From CAJCIW01 sp963833965 (GTDB lineage: Bacteria > Chlamydiota > Chlamydiia > Chlamydiales > Rhabdochlamydiaceae), in the NCBI GenBank assembly GCA_963833965.1, contig CAWHZZ010000001.1, forward strand, positions 434,001 through 498,000: a stretch of 64,000 bases of DNA. The letters are read 5' to 3'. Made by a program: the position numbers and the translations under genes. Positions 8,670 through 17,762 of the stretch are shown here, piece after piece. The notes below the pieces were generated by a model. That model was not told where the DNA came from, searched no databases, and was given only the letters and a program-made list of their open reading frames with translations. Position 1 is the stretch's first letter. Each line of letters starts with the position of its first letter.

Positions 8670-9320
8670 TCAATGACTTGAAAAATGAGTTTGAAACCAC
8701 TCTAAAGCAAGGCGAGCGACTTCCTCTAGGGCTCCGGTTTCTTCGAATAGATGAGTCGCCCTGGGAACGATCAGCATCTTTTTTTCGCATTTGAGGAGGG
8801 CATAGGCCTCTTCATTCATGCCGATGACGGGAAGGTCATGCCCACCAACGATCAGCAGGGACGGGGCCTCGACATCCAGCAATGCGCCTTTGGCGAGATC
8901 GGGCCTCCCCCCTCTAGACACGACCGCGGCGATCCCCTCTTTCATCTCGGCGGCGGCGCACAGAGCTGCCGCGGCTCCCGTGCTGGCGCCGAAATAGCCG
9001 ATGGGAAGGGCCTTGGATTTTTGTTGCAGCCATTGGGTGACGAGGCAAAGCCGATCTGTCAATAAGTCGATATCAAAGCGCAAAGCGGATGTGGACTCGT
9101 CTTCATCACCTTCTTCTTTGGTCAATAAGTCGATCAGGAGGGTCCCCACCCCTCCATTCTGGAGAACTCGAGCGACAAAACGGTTGCGGGGGCTATGACG
9201 GCTGCTGCCGCTTCCATGGGCAAAGATGACGATACCCTTAGCCTCGTGGGGAATCTGAAGATCGCCCTCGAGCATACCTTTTTTGATCGGAATTCTGACT
9301 AAGTTTTCTTTGCTCGCCAT
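8670..9320 (-). CDS. Alpha/beta hydrolase, dienelactone hydrolase-like
   Basis: 216 aa with an alpha/beta hydrolase fold. An oxyanion loop region reads IVIFAHGSGSSRHSPRN, the nucleophile elbow is GYFGASTGAAAAL (Ser in GxSxG), the acid is in SLLIVGGHDLPVI and the histidine in PRATHLFEE. This is the pattern of the short dienelactone hydrolase-like family found in many bacteria, sometimes beside phosphoribosyltransferase domains. The substrate cannot be told from sequence. It stands alone between two A/T-rich gaps. Confidence 0.75.
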   Translation of the reverse strand: MASKENLVRIPIKKGMLEGDLQIPHEAKGIVIFAHGSGSSRHSPRNRFVARVLQNGGVGTLLIDLLTKEEGDEDESTSALRFDIDLLTDRLCLVTQWLQQKSKALPIGYFGASTGAAAALCAAAEMKEGIAAVVSRGGRPDLAKGALLDVEAPSLLIVGGHDLPVIGMNEEAYALLKCEKKMLIVPRATHLFEETGALEEVARLALEWFQTHFSSH

Positions 9321-9638
9321 ATAACTTCTTTAGCATAGGAACTCGGTTTCCTCAATCATGTTTATAAGTCGCTGTCAATCAATAATTTAAATTATCTTTT
9401 ATTAATATCAAATAATTGATATAATTATTAATTAATTTAATTTGTAGATAATAATGTCAATTACTAACTTTATCCACGATCATTACTCGATCTTATATAA
9501 AGGCAATCAGGTCGATCCAAATAATCTAGAAGCGGTTGAGGAGTTTATCCTGGCCGATGACCATGCCGACCTTGGAATGCAATTGGTCCACTCGATCTTT
9601 CTCAATTCTTTTTTTAACAAACCTGGGTCCACAGTCTA

Positions 9639-9820
9639 TACTGCTGACACTTGAAAGTTATAGGAAATTTCAATTTCAGCGCTTCAATTTTTTGTTTGTT
9701 GAAGCAGACCATGTGCAAGCACATGGTCGATGGAAACGAACAAAAAGGCCATGGTAAAACCACGGCCGTAAGTGAAGATGCTGAAGCAGAAATTTTCATA
9801 ACTTTCAAGTGGAAGCAGTA
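9639..9820. mobile_element. MITE-like palindromic element, copy 1
   Basis: A 182-bp element bounded by TACTGCT and AGCAGTA, with imperfect terminal inverted repeats of nearly 50 bp that include a perfect CACTTGAAAGTTAT / ATAACTTTCAAGTG. TA dinucleotides flank it at 9637-9638 and 9821-9822. The interior has a perfect hairpin, GACCATGTGC / GCACATGGTC, and a second one, GGCCATGGT / ACCACGGCC with one mismatch. There is no coding capacity. The TA target and short size suggest a non-autonomous element mobilised by an IS630/Tc1-type transposase; no such transposase is in the window. Confidence 0.75.
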
Positions 9821-9822
9821 TA

Positions 9823-10003
9823 TACTGGCGACACTGGAAAGTTATAGAGAATTTCAATTTCAGCGCTTCAATTTTTCGTTCGTTGAAGCAGACCATGTGC
9901 CAGCACATGGTCGATGGAAATGAACGAAAAGACCGTGGCTTGCCACGGCTGTAAGTGAAGATGCTGAAGCAGAAATTTTCATAACTTTCCAGTGGAACCG
10001 GTA
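9823..10003. mobile_element. MITE-like palindromic element, copy 2
   Basis: A 181-bp copy in direct repeat with copy 1, separated from it by the shared TA at 9821-9822 and followed by TA at 10004-10005. Its terminal repeats carry CACTGGAAAGTTAT / ATAACTTTCCAGTG, again perfectly paired although the sequence differs from copy 1. The inner hairpin GACCATGTGC / GCACATGGTC is kept. A second hairpin has CCGTGGC / GCCACGG. Differences between the copies are mostly paired or wobble changes. Confidence 0.75.
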
Positions 10004-10719
10004 TATATCGAAAGCCAGCCCCAGGGTATACCTTTGGGCGAAGATGAGAAACAAGTTTTGTGGCTGGATAAAGATATCATCGCAAAGGGATGGGACATCG
10101 GGACGATCGAAACCATTTTTACAACGGGCCTTGTGAACACAGGGGAAACAATCGTGGACTTTGATAAGATAAGTGATTTATTTAAATCGCTCGAGCATTC
10201 AAAGAAGAATCTCGATGAATACCGACTGTCTCTAAAAAAATTTATAGATGGGAAAATAAACAACCAAACCGCGAAAGAAGAATTAATAAATAACATAAAA
10301 AAATCTCAACAGATCAACTTTGACGACAAGCTACTCTTTAAGATCGTCGATTCTACCTTTTTATTAAGACAAATTTCTCTTATGGAAGCTTGGGGCAAAA
10401 ATGGGAGAAAGGCCTTGGTCATCGGCGAGTTGCATCTTTACAAAGAAAATGAAAACTCTTACTCACTATTCGATCGCGATCCAAAGTTAAGTGATGGCCC
10501 AGTTGGAAGAACTCTTGTTCAGAACTTTGCAAAGAGTCGAAACGCAGTGGTCCTACGCACAAAGCCTCAAGCCAAGGCATCTTACTACAATTTAGCACTT
10601 GGCCCCCTCATGGCTGAAATGACAACTTTTTTTGTCAGAGAAGGGTATAAAAACCTAGAAATTTATTAAAATTAATCTAATCTTTCTGTATTATCCATTC
10701 TTTTCATTAGTTTGTTTAA

Positions 10720-11769
10720 ATGGATAATAAAACTGTCGTCGTCGGCATGTCCGGCGGGGTCGATTCTTCGGTGACCGCCCTTTTACTAAAACAGCAGGGC
10801 TTCCGCGTGATCGGCATGTTCATGAAAAATTGGGAAGAAGAGGGCAACCAGTGCGTTTCAGCGCGCGATTTCGAAGACGTGGTCAAAGTCAGCGCGCAGC
10901 TGGACATTCCCTATTATGCGGTCAACTTCGTCAAAGAATACAAAGCCCAAGTTTTCTCCCATTTCTTAGCCGAGCTCGAAGCGGGCTTCACCCCCAATCC
11001 CGACATTCTCTGCAACCGCGAGATCAAATTTAAAGCATTTTTGGAAAAGGCGCTCGGGCTGGGAGCCGATTATTTGGCGACAGGGCACTATTGCAGGAAG
11101 AGTGAAGCCTCGGAGCTATTAAAAGGGACCGACCCCCAAAAAGATCAATCGTATTTTCTCTATACATTAAAAGCCCCCCTGCTAGAAAAGGTGCTGTTTC
11201 CCATTGGGCATTTGCACAAGACTGAGGTGCGCCGGATCGCGAAGGAATACGGCCTAGCAACTAGCGAAAAAAAAGACAGCACGGGGATCTGTTTCATCGG
11301 CGAGCGAGATTTTAAAGAGTTCACCGGCCGTTATCTCGGCTACAAACCGGGCAACTTCGAGAACTTGAAGGGCGAGATTGTCGGCCACCATGACGGGATC
11401 GCGTTTTACACGATTGGGCAGCGCAAAGGTTTGAAGATCGGCGGGCCCGGCGAAGCTTGGTTTGTCGTTGGCAAAGACATTGCGCGCAATGTCGTGATCG
11501 TCGAGCAGGGAAAAGATCACCCTTCGCTCTACCAAAATGAGTTAACGGCAGCCGATTTATCCTGGGTTTCAAGCAAGGCCCCGGCTATCCCCTATATGTG
11601 CTCCGCCAAAGTGCGCTACCGCCAGCCGGAACAGCCCTGCTGCATCGAAAAGATCGAAAACGGCCAAGCGTTTGTCCGCTTTTTATCTCCTCAGCGTGCC
11701 ATCACTCCCCGCCAATCGATCGTCTTCTACGAAGGCGATCGCTGTCTCGGCGGCGGAGTTATTCAATAA
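10720..11769 (+). CDS. mnmA: tRNA-specific 2-thiouridylase MnmA
   Basis: 349 aa, typical length. MnmA adds the 2-thio group to U34 of tRNA-Lys, -Glu and -Gln, using ATP and sulfur relayed from a desulfurase. The PP-loop GMSGGVDSS is at residues 9-17. The two catalytic cysteines lie at about 98 (DILCNRE) and 191 (STGICFIG), and the C-terminal beta-barrel domain is complete. It is a single-gene unit with its own A/T-rich upstream region, just downstream of the split gene. Confidence 0.96.
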   Translation: MDNKTVVVGMSGGVDSSVTALLLKQQGFRVIGMFMKNWEEEGNQCVSARDFEDVVKVSAQLDIPYYAVNFVKEYKAQVFSHFLAELEAGFTPNPDILCNREIKFKAFLEKALGLGADYLATGHYCRKSEASELLKGTDPQKDQSYFLYTLKAPLLEKVLFPIGHLHKTEVRRIAKEYGLATSEKKDSTGICFIGERDFKEFTGRYLGYKPGNFENLKGEIVGHHDGIAFYTIGQRKGLKIGGPGEAWFVVGKDIARNVVIVEQGKDHPSLYQNELTAADLSWVSSKAPAIPYMCSAKVRYRQPEQPCCIEKIENGQAFVRFLSPQRAITPRQSIVFYEGDRCLGGGVIQ

Positions 11770-11821
11770 AAACTTAGTGATTCTAAATCAATTTTAATCT
11801 ATTTGTAAGAATAGTAGCGCT

Positions 11822-13297
11822 ATGAATTTTAATTATTTAAAAACAGCTGTTTTATTTCTTTTAATTTTGGGCGGATGCGGCAGGGTGTCCGATCGAGATT
11901 TGGCGCAGCTTTCCTCGCCCGTCATCCTTGAGAGCGCTTGCGAGGAAGCTTTGGCGCGTGAGTTCTTCGAACAAGGAGGATGGCCCAATGAGCGTTGGTG
12001 GGAGATGTTCGAAGATCCTCAATTGAACGAGGTGATGCAGATCGCTTTGAGAGAAAGCCCGATTTTGAGTAAAGCGCTCGCAAAGGTCGCTGAAGTGGAA
12101 AACTTGGCCAAAAAAGAGCGCGCGGCGCTCCTTCCCCAATTGGATATGGAGTATTTGGAACAGTGGAACTATTTTAGCAAAAACGGCTTCAACCGCTCTT
12201 TCTTTCCGATGCCTGCCAATTCAGCCCCGATTCCGGCCACTGACAATCAAATCGACCTCACGTTGAACTTCAGCTACGAGCTCGATTTTTTTGGAAAGTA
12301 CCGCAACCTCTATAAAGCCAGTATCGGCCTCGCACGCGCCACGCGCGCGGAATCTCTTCAGGCGACGTTGATTCTGACGACTTTGATCGTTCAAACCTAC
12401 ATCGAACTTCAGATGAAACTCATTCAAAAAGAGATTCTCCAAGACAAATTAGAGGAGCGCGAACAGCTGTTTGAACTCTCGGTCGCTCGTAACGAGTCTG
12501 GGATCGATGCGACGATACCGCCATTACAGCGGGAACAAGGAATTTACGAGACCGAGCAAGCGCTGCTCGACTTAGAAAAAGAGATCGCCATCGACCGGCA
12601 CGCGCTGAGTTCACTTTGCGGTTTCGGCCCCGATGTGAATCTCGCGCCGAAGCCGATGAGGGCGATCTTCGAGCGCCCCTTTCCCCTTCCGACCCACCTC
12701 TCAAGCGATCTGCTCGCGCGGCGCCCCGATCTGACAGCACAGCTTTGGCACATCGAGGCGGCGGCGGCGGCGATCGACGCGGCAAAAGCGGAGTTCTATC
12801 CAAGCGTCAATCTCATGGCCTTCGCTGGGCTGGAAAGTTTGAGCTTTAATAAACTGTTTTCATGGGACAGCCGGCAAGGGAATTTGACTCCGGCGATCCA
12901 CCTTCCGATCTTCACCGGAGGGAGATTGACGGCAAATTTGAAAAGCAAAGTCGATCTCTTCAATCAAGAGATCTATGCTTACAACGAACTTTTGCTCAAT
13001 GCGGCGCAAGATGTCGCCGACCAGATTTCCACATTGATTGCGGCGTTTGACCGGTTGAGTTGCCAAATCAATACGATGGAGGTTGTCGAAGAGGATTTCG
13101 AATTGCATTTTTCCCGTTATTACAATGGGATCGACAATTTCCTGAGCGTCCTCGAAAGCGAAGATCAGCTGCAAGATCAGCGTCTCCAATTGTTCAGCAT
13201 GGAGAGGGACTATTTGTTAGCCGTTTTGAAACTCATTAAAGCCTTGGGCGGGGGTTATCGGTTGAACCTTCCCGCGAACAAAGCGCTGGAGCCTTGA
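11822..13297 (+). CDS. Outer-membrane efflux lipoprotein, NodT/OprM type
   Basis: 491 aa, the outer-membrane channel of a tripartite efflux pump. The N-terminus is a lipoprotein signal peptide with lipobox LGGC (Cys at about 19). Two repeats of the outer-membrane efflux family follow, including WWEMFEDPQLNEVMQIAL, DLLARRPDL and AEFYPSVNLMAFAG. It is first in a compact operon, with its stop four bases before the membrane-fusion gene and the transporter after that. Together they form an EmrAB-TolC-like pump. Confidence 0.9.
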   Translation: MNFNYLKTAVLFLLILGGCGRVSDRDLAQLSSPVILESACEEALAREFFEQGGWPNERWWEMFEDPQLNEVMQIALRESPILSKALAKVAEVENLAKKERAALLPQLDMEYLEQWNYFSKNGFNRSFFPMPANSAPIPATDNQIDLTLNFSYELDFFGKYRNLYKASIGLARATRAESLQATLILTTLIVQTYIELQMKLIQKEILQDKLEEREQLFELSVARNESGIDATIPPLQREQGIYETEQALLDLEKEIAIDRHALSSLCGFGPDVNLAPKPMRAIFERPFPLPTHLSSDLLARRPDLTAQLWHIEAAAAAIDAAKAEFYPSVNLMAFAGLESLSFNKLFSWDSRQGNLTPAIHLPIFTGGRLTANLKSKVDLFNQEIYAYNELLLNAAQDVADQISTLIAAFDRLSCQINTMEVVEEDFELHFSRYYNGIDNFLSVLESEDQLQDQRLQLFSMERDYLLAVLKLIKALGGGYRLNLPANKALEP

Positions 13298-13300
13298 TCT

Positions 13301-14560
13301 ATGGCGGAAAAAAACCTTCCAGCCAAAATCCATCCCTCGCAACAAGACACTTTTGCGCCTAAGAATGAGAAAAAACCTCCTACTGAAAATAAAGAGGGGC
13401 CAAAAAGCAACCGCAAAAGGAACAAAGCGGTGATCATCACGCTGCTGATCTTCGCTCTGCTTGGCGCCGCTTGGCTGGCCTATTGGCTGCTTTACGGGCG
13501 TTTCCATCAAACGACGACCGATGCTTATGTCGATGGCAACAACATCATGCTCACTCCGCAGGTGCCCGGCATCGTCGTTTCTTTTTCAGCCATGGACGCC
13601 GATTATGTCCAACAGGGAAGAGTTTTAGTGGAGCTCGACAAGACGGACGCCAAGATCGCCTTGGGAAAAGCGATCGCCGAATTGGGTACTGCTGTCCGCA
13701 ATGTTCAGCAGATGTTCGAGCAGGCCAAACAATATGGGGCCGATGTCGCCGCCGCTAAAGCGGAATTCATCAAAGCGGCACAAGATTATGAACACCGGAC
13801 GAATTTGGTCGAGGAAGGAGGCGTTTCGCGGGAAGATTTTGAGCACGCCGTTGCCGCGCTTCAGTCTAACTTTGCGACATTGATCGCAAAAGAACATCAA
13901 TACATCGCGGCTGTAGCTCTTGTGGAAAACGCCTCTTTAGAGACACATCCTCTTGTCGAGCAAGCGAAAAATCAGGTCCGCGACACTTATGTGGCCTATC
14001 AGCGTTGCACAATCCGATCCCCCGTCAGCGGCCTTGTCGCCCAGCGGACGGTGCAGGTCGGAGAGAGCGTTGCCGTCGGACAGCCGCTCATGGCGATCGT
14101 CCCAATGGACCAGATGTGGGTCAATGCCAATTTTAAAGAAACACAGCTCAAAAAAATGCGGGTGGGCCAGCCGGCTGTTGTCACGTCCGACATCTATGGT
14201 CATGGCCTTAAGTTTCATGGCAAAATCGTCGGCATCGGCGGCGGGACAGGGAGTGTTTTCTCCGTGCTTCCCCCACAAAACGCCACCGGCAACTGGATCA
14301 AAATTGTGCAGAGGATCCCTGTGCGCATTGTTCTCGATCAAGACTTGGTCGAAAAATATCCTCTGCGGCTTGGCCTTTCGATGGAAGTGAATGTCGACAT
14401 CACAGAGACAAATAAGCCCTTTGTCCCTTGCGAGCGCCCAGAGGGCCCGCTCTATACGACCGATGTTTTCCAAGCTCAAGAACAAGGCGCTGAAGAGCTG
14501 ATCGAGGAGGTTATTGCAGCCAACCTCTCGTTTGCCTTCATCGAGGACATGTTAAAATGA
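13301..14560 (+). CDS. HlyD/EmrA-family membrane fusion protein
   Basis: 419 aa. About 40 charged cytoplasmic residues come first, then one membrane segment at about 43-65. The lipoyl-like half DAYVDGNNIMLTPQVPGIV follows, then a coiled-coil hairpin at about 110-215 and the second lipoyl half and beta-barrel (IRSPVSGLVAQRTVQVGE, VNANFKETQL). These are EmrA features; the protein bridges the inner-membrane MFS pump and the outer-membrane channel across the periplasm. It lies four bases after the channel gene and overlaps the MFS gene by four bases (ATGA). Confidence 0.92.
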   Translation: MAEKNLPAKIHPSQQDTFAPKNEKKPPTENKEGPKSNRKRNKAVIITLLIFALLGAAWLAYWLLYGRFHQTTTDAYVDGNNIMLTPQVPGIVVSFSAMDADYVQQGRVLVELDKTDAKIALGKAIAELGTAVRNVQQMFEQAKQYGADVAAAKAEFIKAAQDYEHRTNLVEEGGVSREDFEHAVAALQSNFATLIAKEHQYIAAVALVENASLETHPLVEQAKNQVRDTYVAYQRCTIRSPVSGLVAQRTVQVGESVAVGQPLMAIVPMDQMWVNANFKETQLKKMRVGQPAVVTSDIYGHGLKFHGKIVGIGGGTGSVFSVLPPQNATGNWIKIVQRIPVRIVLDQDLVEKYPLRLGLSMEVNVDITETNKPFVPCERPEGPLYTTDVFQAQEQGAEELIEEVIAANLSFAFIEDMLK

Positions 14561-16083
14561 ATAGTCATCCAGCTGCCGTCCGTTACGCAGTGAATTTTGC
14601 GCTGGCTGCGGCCACCTTCATGATCGTGCTCGATTACTCGATCGCCAACGTCTCGATTCCTTACATCTCCGGAGATCTTGCGGTCAGCACCGACCAAGGC
14701 ACCTATGTGATCACCTCTTTTGCCGTCGGCAACTCGATCGCATTGCCTATCACCGGATGGCTGACAAAACGGGTCGGGGCTGTCAAACTGATCTGTCTTT
14801 CGTTATTGCTTTTCTCCTTTTTTTCTTGGACTTGCGGCGCCGCCGTCAATATTCAGATGCTCGTGATCTCCCGTTTTTTGCAAGGGTTCTGCGCAGGTCC
14901 GTTGATTCCTTTGAGCCAGACGCTGATTGTACTCAATAATCCTCCGGAGAAAAAAAATGCGGCGGTGGCCTTTTGGAGCACGATCGTGATCACTGCGCCG
15001 ATTTTAGGTCCGATCTTGGGTGGGTGGATTTCCTATGATTATGTGTGGCCCTGGATTTTTTATATCAATATTCCTGTTGGAATCGGCAGCGCAGCGCTGC
15101 TTTGGTTTATGCTCAAAAAACACGAGACACAAATCGAGAATCGTCCTGTCGATTGGGTGGGACTTATCCTTCTCGCCATTGGAGTCTCGTGCCTCCAGAT
15201 TTTCCTCGACAAAGGAGAGCAGTTCGATTGGTTCAGGTCTGATATCATGCGCGCGCTTGCAGCCTTTTCCGTCATCGGATTCACTTTGCTCATCGTGTGG
15301 AGCCTCAAGACAAAGGAACCTTTGATCGAACTGAAACTCTTCAAAATCCGCACCTATGCCCTTTCTGTGTTTTACATTGGCGTCTCTTACGCGATTTATT
15401 TCGGATCCGTAGTGCTAGTCCCTCTCTGGCTGCAGACGAGCATGAATTACACATCCATCTGGGCGGGCCTTGCAGTCGCCCCCGTTGGCCTTGCCCCGAT
15501 GTTTTTTACCGCTCCAGCGACAAAGCTCTTGACCAAATACGGCTACACTTTGATGCTCGGCATTTGTTTTTTCCTCTTTGCCGTTTCTTGCTTTGTCTCC
15601 GCTTTTTTCGATACAGATATCGATATTTGGCATGTCGGCTTTTCCCGTTTTCTCTTGGGCTGCGCGCTCGTTTTCTTCATTACCCCACTTTTTGCTTTAT
15701 GTTTGCAAGACGTGCCGAGCGAAAAATTGCCTAGCGCGACGGGCATTTTCCATTTCGTGCGGGCCATGGTCGGCGGCATCGGCACTTCCGCTTTTACGAC
15801 TCTTTGGGTACGCCGGAGCGCCTATCACCACGCGATAGTAGGAGAAAACTTGACGCCCTATTCCTCCCAGACAACATCCTATCTCGATCAACTCCACGCG
15901 CTCGGCTTTAAAGGGAAAAAAGCGTTGGAGATGTTGAATGTCAACTTGAACCAGCAATCTGACGTGCTTGCGATCAACGACTGTTTTTATTTGATGGGCT
16001 GGATCTTTTTGGGCCTGATGCTCTTCCTGCCTCTCGGCAGGAAGAGAAAAAGCAAGGCTGTACAGGAGTATGTCGCGGAATGA
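14557..16083 (+). CDS. DHA2-family MFS multidrug efflux transporter, EmrB-like
   Basis: 508 aa with about 14 predicted membrane segments. The DHA2 signature regions are visible: MIVLDYSIANVSIPYISGDL in helix 1, the loop GWLTKRVGAVKL, the motif C helix PILGPILGGW, and FFYINIPVG-like text as WIFYINIPVG. It uses the proton gradient to export hydrophobic compounds. Translational coupling with the fusion protein and a strong hairpin right after the stop make this the last gene of the operon. The true substrates are unknown. Confidence 0.92.
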   Translation: MNSHPAAVRYAVNFALAAATFMIVLDYSIANVSIPYISGDLAVSTDQGTYVITSFAVGNSIALPITGWLTKRVGAVKLICLSLLLFSFFSWTCGAAVNIQMLVISRFLQGFCAGPLIPLSQTLIVLNNPPEKKNAAVAFWSTIVITAPILGPILGGWISYDYVWPWIFYINIPVGIGSAALLWFMLKKHETQIENRPVDWVGLILLAIGVSCLQIFLDKGEQFDWFRSDIMRALAAFSVIGFTLLIVWSLKTKEPLIELKLFKIRTYALSVFYIGVSYAIYFGSVVLVPLWLQTSMNYTSIWAGLAVAPVGLAPMFFTAPATKLLTKYGYTLMLGICFFLFAVSCFVSAFFDTDIDIWHVGFSRFLLGCALVFFITPLFALCLQDVPSEKLPSATGIFHFVRAMVGGIGTSAFTTLWVRRSAYHHAIVGENLTPYSSQTTSYLDQLHALGFKGKKALEMLNVNLNQQSDVLAINDCFYLMGWIFLGLMLFLPLGRKRKSKAVQEYVAE

Positions 16084-16092
16084 CGGGGGTCA

Positions 16093-16136
16093 ACGCAAAG
16101 ACGCAAAGATATATAAAAATCTTTGCGTCTTTGCGT
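16093..16136. terminator. Bidirectional terminator hairpin built on a tandem octamer
   Basis: A perfect 18-bp stem: ACGCAAAGACGCAAAGAT pairs with ATCTTTGCGTCTTTGCGT across an 8-base A/T loop. Each arm is two tandem ACGCAAAG units. It lies between two convergent genes (efflux MFS and amino-acid permease), so it can end both transcripts, although the T-runs are short. Confidence 0.7.
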
Positions 16137-16141
16137 TTATA

Positions 16142-17608
16142 TTACTTCTTCTTCGCTGGGGCCATGCGCAATTTGCTATTCTTCATGCTATAGCCGAAGT
16201 AGATGACGCAGCCTGCGATCATCCAAATCAAAAATTGGCCCCAGGTGACGCCCGGAAGCATGATCATTTGGATCACGCAAGCAATGGTGCCCGCGAGAGG
16301 AATCCATGGGACAAACGGCGTTTTGAAAGGCCGATGGAGCGTCGGCTGCTTATAGCGCAGAACGAGAATGCCGAAACAGACGATAGCAAAAGCGAGAAGG
16401 GCCCCCATGCAGGTCAGCTGCCCCAAGATCCCGACCGGGAAGATCCCGGCGAGCACGAAGCAGACGATCGCCACGATGACGGTGGAGAAAAACGGCGTGC
16501 GGAACCGTGGACTGATTTTGGCAAAGGGTTTTGGCAGAAGGCCGTCTTTGGCCATGGTTGCAAAGATCCGGGCCTGCCCGAGCAGCATGACCAAGACGAC
16601 GGATGTCAGACCGGCTAAAATAGCGATTTTAATCACAAAGCGCAACCAAAGGAATTTGGGCCCCAAGGCATTGACGGCAACGGCGATCGGATCGGGAACG
16701 TTAAGCATCGTGTAGCTCACTACCCCGAGAAGAACAATCCCTACGATGACATAAGCAAGGGTTGAAATCCCAAGCGAGCCGAGCATCCCGATCGGCATGT
16801 GTTTTTGCGGGTTGCGGCATTCTTGGGCCATAGTGGAAAGGGCATCGAAGCCGATGAAGGCGAAGAAAACGACCCCTGAGCCTCGCAGGATCCCGCTCAA
16901 ACCAAATTGCCCGAAGGTTCCCGTATTTTGCGGGATGAAAGGGGTCAAATTGTCGGAGTTGATGTAGGCGACTCCGCAAGCGATAAACAGCGCGATGACC
17001 CCGAGCTTGATGACAACCATCACATTATTAAAACTCGCAGCGGCCTTGATACCGATGGCAACAAGGGTCCCCATCAAGGCGACAATCAAAATGGCGGGCA
17101 GGTTGATGATCGCTCCCGTCTCGGTCCAACCCGTTGCGACATCGTAGTTGATCGGGGCACTGGCGAATTTTGCGGGAATCGCGATGCCCATATCTTGGAG
17201 CAGGCTGACAAAATATCCTGACCACCCGACGGCGACCGTCGAAGCTGAAAACATGTACTCCATGGTCAATCCCCAGCCGATAATCCATGCTGTGAACTCC
17301 CCCATTGTCGCATAAGCGTAGGTATAAGCGCTGCCAGAAATCGGGATCAGGGAGGCGAATTCAGCGTAACAGAGCGCGGCAAAGACGCAGATCAAAGCGG
17401 CCAAGACAAAAGAAAGCAAGATACCAGGGCCCGCGTATTCCGCTGCCGCCTGGCCAGTGAGAACAAAGATACCGGCGCCGATAATCGCGCCGATTCCCAT
17501 TGCCACGAGTGTCGTCGCGCCAAGTGAGCGCTTCATTGCGTGCTGACTTTCTTGAGCTTCATCGAGCAGTGTCTTGATCGATTTTTTGATAAATAATCCC
17601 TTTGCCAT
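16142..17608 (-). CDS. APC-family amino-acid permease (cationic amino-acid transporter type)
   Basis: 488 aa, about 12-14 membrane helices. The APC motif in helix 1, GIGAIIGAGIFVLTGQAA, is clear. So are the CAT/YfnA-type stretches YAEFASLIPISGSAYTYAYATMGE and FVAFIGFDALSTMAQECRNPQKHMPIG-like text (here FFAFIGFDALSTMAQECRNP). It should import amino acids, possibly cationic ones, at the inner membrane, which suits a nutrient-dependent intracellular bacterium. The substrate is inferred from the subfamily. Confidence 0.87.
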   Translation of the reverse strand: MAKGLFIKKSIKTLLDEAQESQHAMKRSLGATTLVAMGIGAIIGAGIFVLTGQAAAEYAGPGILLSFVLAALICVFAALCYAEFASLIPISGSAYTYAYATMGEFTAWIIGWGLTMEYMFSASTVAVGWSGYFVSLLQDMGIAIPAKFASAPINYDVATGWTETGAIINLPAILIVALMGTLVAIGIKAAASFNNVMVVIKLGVIALFIACGVAYINSDNLTPFIPQNTGTFGQFGLSGILRGSGVVFFAFIGFDALSTMAQECRNPQKHMPIGMLGSLGISTLAYVIVGIVLLGVVSYTMLNVPDPIAVAVNALGPKFLWLRFVIKIAILAGLTSVVLVMLLGQARIFATMAKDGLLPKPFAKISPRFRTPFFSTVIVAIVCFVLAGIFPVGILGQLTCMGALLAFAIVCFGILVLRYKQPTLHRPFKTPFVPWIPLAGTIACVIQMIMLPGVTWGQFLIWMIAGCVIYFGYSMKNSKLRMAPAKKK

Positions 17609-17762
17609 ACATCCTGTGTTTAAGAATTTTTTAAATGTGTCTCACAAAAAAAGGACATTATTGAATGATAAGGTTAGCTGGATTTTCCGAATAGGAAATT
17701 ATACACCCAACCAGAATTGAAGCACTTAAACTTTTGAAAAGCTCCCTGGAGATCCATCGGGA

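Larger units (their letters stand above)
9454..10669 (+). pseudogene. Unknown gene interrupted by two tandem inverted-repeat elements
   Basis: Two open frames, 9454-9654 and 9992-10669, are halves of one gene. Removing bases 9639-10005 (two elements plus one copy of the TA target) joins them in frame and gives a 282-aa protein. The codons at the join read T-V-Y-I-E-S. The inferred protein has no family I recognise; a stretch ALVIGELHLYKEN is faintly like the GExH motif of TraB/ChaN-type proteins, which is weak evidence. It is more A/T-rich than its neighbours. As it stands the 5' half stops inside the first element, and the 3' half has an ATG formed partly by element sequence (9992) that might allow a truncated product. 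Confidence 0.75.

Noticed and set aside
9651..9923. Open frames on both strands within the tandem elements
   Set aside because: They arise from the repeated palindromic sequence and differ between copies; no protein features.
9639..10003. Possible CRISPR array
   Set aside because: Only two long copies with no spacers; the ends, TA flanks and palindromes fit transposon-like elements.
12420..12803. Long Arg/Ser-rich frame antisense to the efflux channel gene
   Set aside because: A GC-rich shadow of the true gene, which has a lipoprotein signal and family motifs.
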